11,762 bases of DNA from positions 1 to 11,762 of the forward strand of contig JASLEM010000316.1 in assembly GCA_030151165.1 (NCBI GenBank). Reading direction: 5' to 3'. The stretch is from Burkholderiaceae bacterium. GTDB taxonomy: Bacteria > Pseudomonadota > Gammaproteobacteria > Burkholderiales > Burkholderiaceae. The notes beneath the pieces were generated by a model that saw only the letters and a program-made list of their open reading frames with translations, did not search any database and was not told the origin of the DNA. Positions 7,036 through 11,762 of the stretch are shown here, piece by piece (positions within the stretch are counted from its first letter, which is position 1; each line of letters starts with the position of its first letter). A program made the translations under genes and the position numbers.

Positions 7036-7074
7036 CTTGCAACGCCGTCCACCCCAGGGACGGCACCCTGCAAG
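7036..7074 (-). promoter_or_regulatory. Leader hairpin overlapping the TolC-gene Shine-Dalgarno
   Basis: A two-part hairpin lies in the leader of the TolC-family gene. The inner stem is a perfect 7 bp, GCCGTCC (7044-7050) with GGACGGC (7058-7064), and a 7-nt loop. The outer stem is a perfect 6 bp, CTTGCA (7036-7041) with TGCAAG (7069-7074), separated by a small internal loop (2 nt and 4 nt). On the minus strand the outer stem includes the AAG of the AAGGA Shine-Dalgarno (7038-7034), so the folded leader would partly hide the ribosome binding site. No U-run follows, so it is not a simple terminator. Confidence 0.45.
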
Positions 7075-7135
7075 TACACCGCGGAACGCGGGGTCGCGAA
7101 TGATGGACTACCGGCCGAATCGCGGCTCAATTCGA

Positions 7136-7154
7136 GCGCGCCGGCGCGGCGCGC
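7136..7154 (-). promoter_or_regulatory. GC-only hairpin just after the HlyD-family stop codon
   Basis: GCGCGCC (7136-7142) and GGCGCGC (7148-7154) form a perfect 7-bp stem with a 5-nt loop, 6 bp downstream of the minus-strand stop at 7161-7163. The bases after it on the minus strand (TCGAATTGAG) lack a T-run, so it is a poor classical terminator. It could act as a partial terminator, a pause site or a 3'-end stabiliser, lowering TolC-gene expression relative to the inner-membrane components. Chance GC-rich pairing is also possible in DNA of this composition. Confidence 0.3.
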
Positions 7155-7160
7155 GGCCGC

Positions 7161-8390
7161 TCACCGCTCGCGGAAGGCTTCCTTCGACTTGAGCATCGGG
7201 CGCAGCAGGAAGTTGAGCACCGAGCGCTCGCCGATGCGCACCTCGGCGCTGCCCGTCATGCCGGGCAGCACGGGCAGCGTGCGGCCCTTCTCGCGCAGCT
7301 TGTTCTCGTCGACGCGCAGCATCACGCGGTAGTAGGTCGGGTCGGCGGTGCCGCCGCGGTCGGGGTCGCCGATCGCGTCGGGGCTGATCGACTCGATCTT
7401 GCCGTCGAGATTGCCGTAGATCGTCGAGTCGTACGCGGTGAGCTTGATCTTGGCGGTCTGGCCGACCTGCAGGAAGCCGATCTCGCCCGGCTTGACGTGC
7501 GCCTCGACCAGCGTCTTCGTGCCCAGCGGCACGATCTCCATGATCGGCGCGCCCGGCCCGACCACACCCCCGAGGGTATTGCTGCGGATGTTCTTGACGA
7601 GCCCGTGCACCGGCGACTTGAGTACCGTGCGGCGCAGCACGTCCTGCCGGCCGGCCTGCTGCTCCTGGATCTGCGCCAGCTCGGTCTGCGTCTTCGCGAG
7701 GTCGGTGCTGGCGTCCTGGCGGAAGCGGTTGACGCGGTCCTCGCTCTGCAGGTTCATGTCGTTGATCTGGCGGCGCAGGTGCAGCACCTCGACCTCGGAG
7801 AGCAGCCCCTTGGCCGACATCTGCTCCGACACCGCGAGCTCGCGCTTCATCATCTCGACGCCGCGCGCGTTCGACGCGACGCCCTCGTCGAGCGCGCGCT
7901 TGCGGGCGGCGTACGAGTCCTGCTCGTCCTTGGCGACCTGCGGGTGAGCGAGCACCTCGGCGGGGAACGCGAGCGCGTGTCCGGTGGATTCGGCGGTCAG
8001 GCGCGCGATCGCGGCCTTCAGCGCGATGCGCTTGGTGTCGGCCTCGCGTTGCTGGGATTCGAAACGCGTCGGGTCGAGCGTCGCGAGATCCTGCCCGGCC
8101 TCGACCTCCTGGCCTTCGTGCACCACGAGCTCGCGCAGGATGCCGCCTTCGAGGCTGGCGATCACCTGCTCGCGGCCTTCGGGGATCACGCGCGCGTCGG
8201 CTTTGGTCACCTCGTCCACGCGCGCCAGTGCGGCCCACGTGATGGCCGAGACGAGCACGGCCGCGATCAGGTAGAGGATCCACGCGACCTGCGGCGTGCT
8301 CTCGACGACCTGCGCGGCGCGCACGCCGCTCATGAACGCGTCGTCGCCACGACGCAGCGCGCCGGCGGGTTGGGGTTGGAGATTCATCAT
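7161..8390 (-). CDS. HlyD-family periplasmic adaptor (membrane fusion protein) of type I secretion
   Basis: Encodes 409 residues. The chosen ATG at 8390 lies 2 bp after the exporter stop codon; a second ATG follows immediately and could also serve. The N-terminus (about 1-35) is cytoplasmic. A single membrane span follows at about 36-56 (WILYLIAAVLVSAITWAAL), then a lipoyl/barrel-sandwich half with VIASLEGGILRELVVHEGQEVEAGQDLATLD (77-106), the hallmark of HlyD-type adaptors. The middle (about 107-265) is rich in charged heptad-like helices that would form the periplasmic coiled-coil hairpin contacting TolC. The second lipoyl half and beta-barrel follow (SPVHGLVKNIRSNTLGGVV and later). The length matches the type I secretion HlyD family. 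It bridges the inner-membrane ABC exporter and the TolC channel, both encoded on either side. No missing element is seen. Confidence 0.93.
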   Translation of the reverse strand: MMNLQPQPAGALRRGDDAFMSGVRAAQVVESTPQVAWILYLIAAVLVSAITWAALARVDEVTKADARVIPEGREQVIASLEGGILRELVVHEGQEVEAGQDLATLDPTRFESQQREADTKRIALKAAIARLTAESTGHALAFPAEVLAHPQVAKDEQDSYAARKRALDEGVASNARGVEMMKRELAVSEQMSAKGLLSEVEVLHLRRQINDMNLQSEDRVNRFRQDASTDLAKTQTELAQIQEQQAGRQDVLRRTVLKSPVHGLVKNIRSNTLGGVVGPGAPIMEIVPLGTKTLVEAHVKPGEIGFLQVGQTAKIKLTAYDSTIYGNLDGKIESISPDAIGDPDRGGTADPTYYRVMLRVDENKLREKGRTLPVLPGMTGSAEVRIGERSVLNFLLRPMLKSKEAFRER

Positions 8391-8392
8391 GG

Positions 8393-10777
8393 TCAGGCGG
8401 CCTCGGGCACGGCCTGGGCCGGACGTTGCGGCGCGGCCGCGGGGTCGGCGGCCGGCGCGGCCGGCACCGGCGTCGGCTTCACGCCGGACAGCGCGGCCAG
8501 CACGGCGCCCTTCGGGCCGTCCATCACGATGCGGCCGCCGTCGACCACGATGATGCGGTCGACGAGGTCGAGCACCGCCGGCCGGTGCGTGACCATCACC
8601 AGCGTGCGCGAGCCCACCGCGTCGCGCAGCTGGCGCAGGAACATCACTTCGGACTGCGCGTCCATCGAGCTGGTCGGCTCGTCCATCAACAGGATCTGCG
8701 GCTTCGTGACCAGGCAGCGCGCGAGCGCGACGAGCTGGCGCTGGCCGCCCGACAGCAGCCCGCCCATCTCGCCGACCGACAGCTCCCAGCCCTGCGGATG
8801 CGCGGCGACGACACGGTCGAGCCCGGTGATGCGCGCGACTTCGGCGAGCCGCGTCGCGTCGAGGTTGGCGCGGCCCATCATCACGTTGTCGCGCAGCGTG
8901 CCGTGGAACAGCCGCGGCTCCTGCGAGACGAAGCCGACGCTGCGGCGATAGTCGGCCGGGTCGATCTGGCGCAGGTCGAGCCCGTCGACCTCGACCATGC
9001 CCTCGGTCGGCTGATAGAGCCCGGCCATCAGGCGCAGGATCGTCGACTTGCCGCTGCCGATGCGCCCGAGGATCGCGACGCGCTCGCCGGCGTTGACGCG
9101 CAGCGCGAGGTTCTTCAGCACCTGCGGCGCGGGTGCGTCGCCTGTGCCCGCGGCCGGGTAGGCGAAGCTCGTGTCGTGCAGGCCCAGCTGGCCGGTGACG
9201 TGGTGGCCGCTGACGTAGTCGCGGCCCTTCTCGCGCTCGGTCGGCAGCGCCATCATGCGGTCGAGCGACACCATCGCGGCGCGCGCGCCCTGGTAGCGGG
9301 TCGCGAGGCTGACGACGCTGTTGACCGGCGACACCGCGCGCGTTGCGTACATCACCGCGCCGATCAGCGCGCCGCCGGTGATGAGCCCGTCGTGGATCAG
9401 GTAGACGCCCCACACCAGCATCACCAGCGTGACGGCCTGCTGCGAGACCATCGACAGGTTGCTCGTCCAGCTCGACATCCAGCGCGCCTTGAGCGCGGTC
9501 TCGGCGGCGGCCTGCGTCGACTGCTCGAAGCGTTGCAGGAAGCGGCCTTGCGCGCCGACAGCCTTGAGATCCTCCAGACCTTCGACGGCCTCGACGACCA
9601 CGCCCTGCAGGTCGGCCTGGTGCGCCATGTTCGCGCTCATCGCGCGGCGCAGGCCCTTCTGGATGCCGAGTGCCATGCCGGCCAGCACCGGCAGCGCCAG
9701 CACCAGCACCCAGCCGAGCGGGCCGCCGATCACGAAGGTCATCGCGACGTACATGAAGATGAACGGCACGTCGCTCAACGCGGACAGCGTCGCGCCGGCG
9801 AAGAACTCGCGCACGATCTCGATCTGCGCGAGGTGGTGCGCGTAGCCGCCGGCCGACGCGGGCCGGTGCTCCATGCGCACGCCCAGCGTCTGGCGGAACA
9901 GCAGCGAGCCGATGATGAGGTCGGCCTTCTTGCCGGCGGTGTCGATCAGGTGGCTGCGCAGCTGGCGCGATAGCAGGTCGAAGCCGAGCGCGAGCGCCGC
10001 GCCGCCGGCCAGCGCCCACAGCGTGACGAACGCCTGGTGCGGGATGACCTTGTCGTAGACCACCGAGGTCACGAGCCCGCTCACGAGCATCAGCACGTTG
10101 CTGAGCAGTGCGGCGATCATCGCCGAGCGGTAGTACGGCACGAAGCGGCGCATCGTGCCCCACAGCCAGTGGCCATTCGGGTCGAGCAGCGCCTGTTCCT
10201 CGGACGCGGCGCTGGACGCGCCGGAAGCGCGCTCGGGCTCGGGCGTCGCGACCAGCACGTAGCCGAGGTACTCGGCCTGCAGCTCATCCTCGCTCGCGGT
10301 GCACGTGTGGAAGCCCGCGCCGGGCACGACGATCTCGCACTTCGCGGGCATCCCCGGCGGCATGCCGGGTGCCGTATCGAGGCGGCGCACGAGCACGCAC
10401 GCGTCGCCATTCTTCAGCAGCAGCACCGCAGGCAGCAGCAGCGCGTGGATGTCGCCCACGGGGCGTTGCATCAGGCCCGCGTTGTAGCCGGCGTCGCGCA
10501 TCACGCGCAGCGCCTGGTCGGGCAGCAGCGCGCCGTCGACCGGCATGCCGTCGAGCAGCGATTCGGCAGAACGCGCGCGGCCGTGGTGGCGCGCAAGCCA
10601 GACGAGCGACTGCAGCAGCGGATCGTGGTCGGGCGTCACGGCCTCGAGCGCGGGCGCCTCGCCGGCCTCGGCGAGCAGCGGCACCGTCTCGACCGGGCGC
10701 AGGTGCTCGGCGCGCGGCGCGTCGGGCGCGGCGCGATCGTCGGCCGCGACGGCGTGGGGATTCGATTGATTGGTCAT
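8393..10777 (-). CDS. Type I secretion ABC exporter, LapB/LssB type with inactive C39-like domain
   Basis: Encodes 794 residues, a half-transporter that dimerises in the inner membrane and powers protein export. Residues 1-50 are a low-complexity Ala/Pro-rich extension. A C39-like domain follows at about 50-180: DPLLQSLVWLARHHGR aligns with the start of the C39 peptidase fold but has no Cys, and LPAVLLLKNGDACVLV lacks the His of the active enzyme, so it should bind rather than cleave substrate. A six-helix membrane domain spans about 215-490. The ATPase domain (about 530-770) is complete: Walker A GRIGSGKST (571-579), Q-loop Q619, signature LSGGQRQ (675-681), Walker B ILLMDEP with E700, D-loop SSMD (703-706) and H-loop H731. 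The pattern fits the LssB/LapB exporter subfamily used for large RTX adhesins. It starts 11 bp after the GT41 gene and runs into the HlyD gene, so the three are very likely co-transcribed. Confidence 0.94.
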   Translation of the reverse strand: MTNQSNPHAVAADDRAAPDAPRAEHLRPVETVPLLAEAGEAPALEAVTPDHDPLLQSLVWLARHHGRARSAESLLDGMPVDGALLPDQALRVMRDAGYNAGLMQRPVGDIHALLLPAVLLLKNGDACVLVRRLDTAPGMPPGMPAKCEIVVPGAGFHTCTASEDELQAEYLGYVLVATPEPERASGASSAASEEQALLDPNGHWLWGTMRRFVPYYRSAMIAALLSNVLMLVSGLVTSVVYDKVIPHQAFVTLWALAGGAALALGFDLLSRQLRSHLIDTAGKKADLIIGSLLFRQTLGVRMEHRPASAGGYAHHLAQIEIVREFFAGATLSALSDVPFIFMYVAMTFVIGGPLGWVLVLALPVLAGMALGIQKGLRRAMSANMAHQADLQGVVVEAVEGLEDLKAVGAQGRFLQRFEQSTQAAAETALKARWMSSWTSNLSMVSQQAVTLVMLVWGVYLIHDGLITGGALIGAVMYATRAVSPVNSVVSLATRYQGARAAMVSLDRMMALPTEREKGRDYVSGHHVTGQLGLHDTSFAYPAAGTGDAPAPQVLKNLALRVNAGERVAILGRIGSGKSTILRLMAGLYQPTEGMVEVDGLDLRQIDPADYRRSVGFVSQEPRLFHGTLRDNVMMGRANLDATRLAEVARITGLDRVVAAHPQGWELSVGEMGGLLSGGQRQLVALARCLVTKPQILLMDEPTSSMDAQSEVMFLRQLRDAVGSRTLVMVTHRPAVLDLVDRIIVVDGGRIVMDGPKGAVLAALSGVKPTPVPAAPAADPAAAPQRPAQAVPEAA

Positions 10778-10788
10778 GCGATGGCTCG

Positions 10789-11762
10789 TCAAGCCTGGCG
10801 GCTCTGCAGGGCGAGGCGCGCGAACTCCGTCTCGAGGTCGCGCACGAACGCCGGCACGTCGAACAGCGACGACGTGCGGCCGTGCTCGGCGAGGTAGCGC
10901 TTGTACGACGCGACGCGCGCAGGCTGGCGCCCGAGCTGGATCGCGAGGCGCTCGTAGTCGGCCAGCGTCTCGGTGACGAGCTCGGGCAGGCCCACGTGCG
11001 TCAGCAGGCTGCCGGCCATGCGCGAGATGTAGCTGCGCCCGGCGAGCGTGAGGATCGGCGTGCCCATCCACAGCGCGTCGCTGGCGGTGGTGCCGGCGTT
11101 GTAGGGGAAGGTGTCGAGCACGAGGTCGGCGAGCGTGAAGCGCGCGAGGTACTCGGCCGGGCTCACGCGCGGCGCGAAGTGCAGCCGGTCGCGCGACACG
11201 CCCGCGCGTTCCGCGCGCGCGAGCATGTTCTCGCGGGCGCGGTCGTTGTCGGCGAGCAGCCACAGCACGCTGTTGTCGACCGCGCGCACGATGCGCATCC
11301 AGGCGTCGAACACGCTCTCGGTGAACTTGAAGTTGTTGTTGAACGAGCAGAAGACGAACGCGTCCTCCGGCAGCCCGTAGGTCGCGCGCGTGGGCAGCGG
11401 CGCGATCTCGCGCTGGCGGTCGCTGACCTGGTAGCAGCGGTCGACGTACAGCGGCTTCTCGGTGCTGTACGGCAGCTGCTCGGCCGGCATCACGAAGCGG
11501 TCGGCGACGATCCAGTCGACGCCGGGGATGCCGGAGCAGCCGGGAAAGCCGAGGTAGCTCACCTGCACCGGCGCCGGGCGCAGGCCGAGGATGGCCGGGC
11601 GCGCGCCGGCGGTGAGGCCTTGCAGGTCGACCAGGATGTCGATGCCGTGGCCCGCGATCAGGCGCGCGGCGGTGACGTCGTCGAGGCGGTCGATGCGCAC
11701 GAGGTGGTCGACGGCGCCGACGAGGCGCGCGCGCTGCGCGCTGCCGTCCTCGCGGCTCCAGC
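10789..11762 (-). CDS. SPINDLY/OGT-like (GT41) glycosyltransferase, C-terminal part (5' end outside window)
   Basis: The frame is open to the window edge, so the N-terminus, and any TPR repeats typical of the family, lies outside. The visible 323 residues cover most of the GT41 catalytic region: GIDILVDLQGLTAGARP and RPAPVQVSYLGFPGCSG (near the start), FCSFNNNFKFTESVFDAWMRI (about 138-158), DRLHFAPR (about 191-198), ADLVLDTFPYNAGTTASDALWMGTPILTLAGRSY (about 211-244), and SLLTHVGLPELV near the end. The family transfers a sugar (GlcNAc in the eukaryotic O-GlcNAc transferase, fucose in plant SPINDLY) to Ser/Thr of cytosolic proteins from a nucleotide-sugar donor. The Lys of FNNNFK and the TTASD block correspond to donor-binding residues; the position that is His in human OGT (HTT) is Gly here (GTT), which I recall as common in bacterial members. 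It lies 11 bp upstream of the exporter gene and is probably in the same operon. The protein target is unknown. Confidence 0.88.
   Translation of the reverse strand, partial: WSREDGSAQRARLVGAVDHLVRIDRLDDVTAARLIAGHGIDILVDLQGLTAGARPAILGLRPAPVQVSYLGFPGCSGIPGVDWIVADRFVMPAEQLPYSTEKPLYVDRCYQVSDRQREIAPLPTRATYGLPEDAFVFCSFNNNFKFTESVFDAWMRIVRAVDNSVLWLLADNDRARENMLARAERAGVSRDRLHFAPRVSPAEYLARFTLADLVLDTFPYNAGTTASDALWMGTPILTLAGRSYISRMAGSLLTHVGLPELVTETLADYERLAIQLGRQPARVASYKRYLAEHGRTSSLFDVPAFVRDLETEFARLALQSRQA

Noticed and set aside
5384..7192. Long plus-strand open frame opposite the TolC-family gene
   Set aside because: The product is Arg-rich with no motif, and the minus strand encodes a complete TolC-family protein with a signal peptide.
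11700..11702. GTG near 11700 as the start of the GT41 gene
   Set aside because: The frame remains open to the window edge, and the residues upstream (EDGSAQRARLVGAVDHL) read as normal GT41-type sequence, so the gene is cut by the window.
1..11762. CRISPR arrays, tRNA or rRNA genes, insertion sequences
   Set aside because: No direct-repeat arrays, no cloverleaf-like segments and no transposase motifs or terminal inverted repeats were seen by eye.

Overview
This window comes from a high-GC bacterium whose coding regions are dominated by G/C in the third codon position. The gene types fit a Gram-negative betaproteobacterium, most likely Burkholderiales: an outer-membrane TolC-family channel, a LapB/LssB-type type I secretion ABC exporter, and a bacterial SPINDLY/OGT-like glycosyltransferase. 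The order is an inference from composition and gene style; no marker gene fixes it.

Layout. Bases 1-577 hold the C-terminal part of a plus-strand family-1-type glycosyltransferase (EX7E motif). Bases 578-958 carry no convincing gene but contain three copies of a GC-hairpin-plus-A-tract motif exactly 84 bp apart. Bases 959-4829 are a tight plus-strand operon of four genes: a CgeB-like glycosyltransferase, a DAO-fold FAD-dependent oxidoreductase, a small NAD-dependent epimerase-like SDR with an unusual YxxxR in place of YxxxK, and a xylose-isomerase-like TIM-barrel enzyme. Two junctions are ATGA overlaps and the third has a 9-bp gap. At 4985-5350 lies a small predicted secreted protein with visibly lower GC and its own strong ribosome binding site.

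The right half is on the minus strand and is transcribed towards the sugar operon. Read in transcription order it has a GT41 (SPINDLY/OGT-like) glycosyltransferase running off the window, an ABC exporter with an inactive C39-like domain, a HlyD-family adaptor, and a TolC-family outer-membrane protein. The first three are almost contiguous (gaps of 11 and 2 bp). A 137-bp gap with two GC-rich hairpins precedes the TolC gene, and one of these hairpins overlaps its Shine-Dalgarno sequence.

How the genes may work together. The ABC, HlyD and TolC genes form a complete type I secretion apparatus, but no substrate (RTX adhesin or similar) is visible here. The GT41 gene sits immediately upstream in the same transcription unit, and a sugar-modifying operon faces it. 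One testable idea is that the exported protein is glycosylated in the cytoplasm before secretion, possibly with an unusual sugar made or modified by the plus-strand operon. The adjacency is seen; the functional coupling is inferred.
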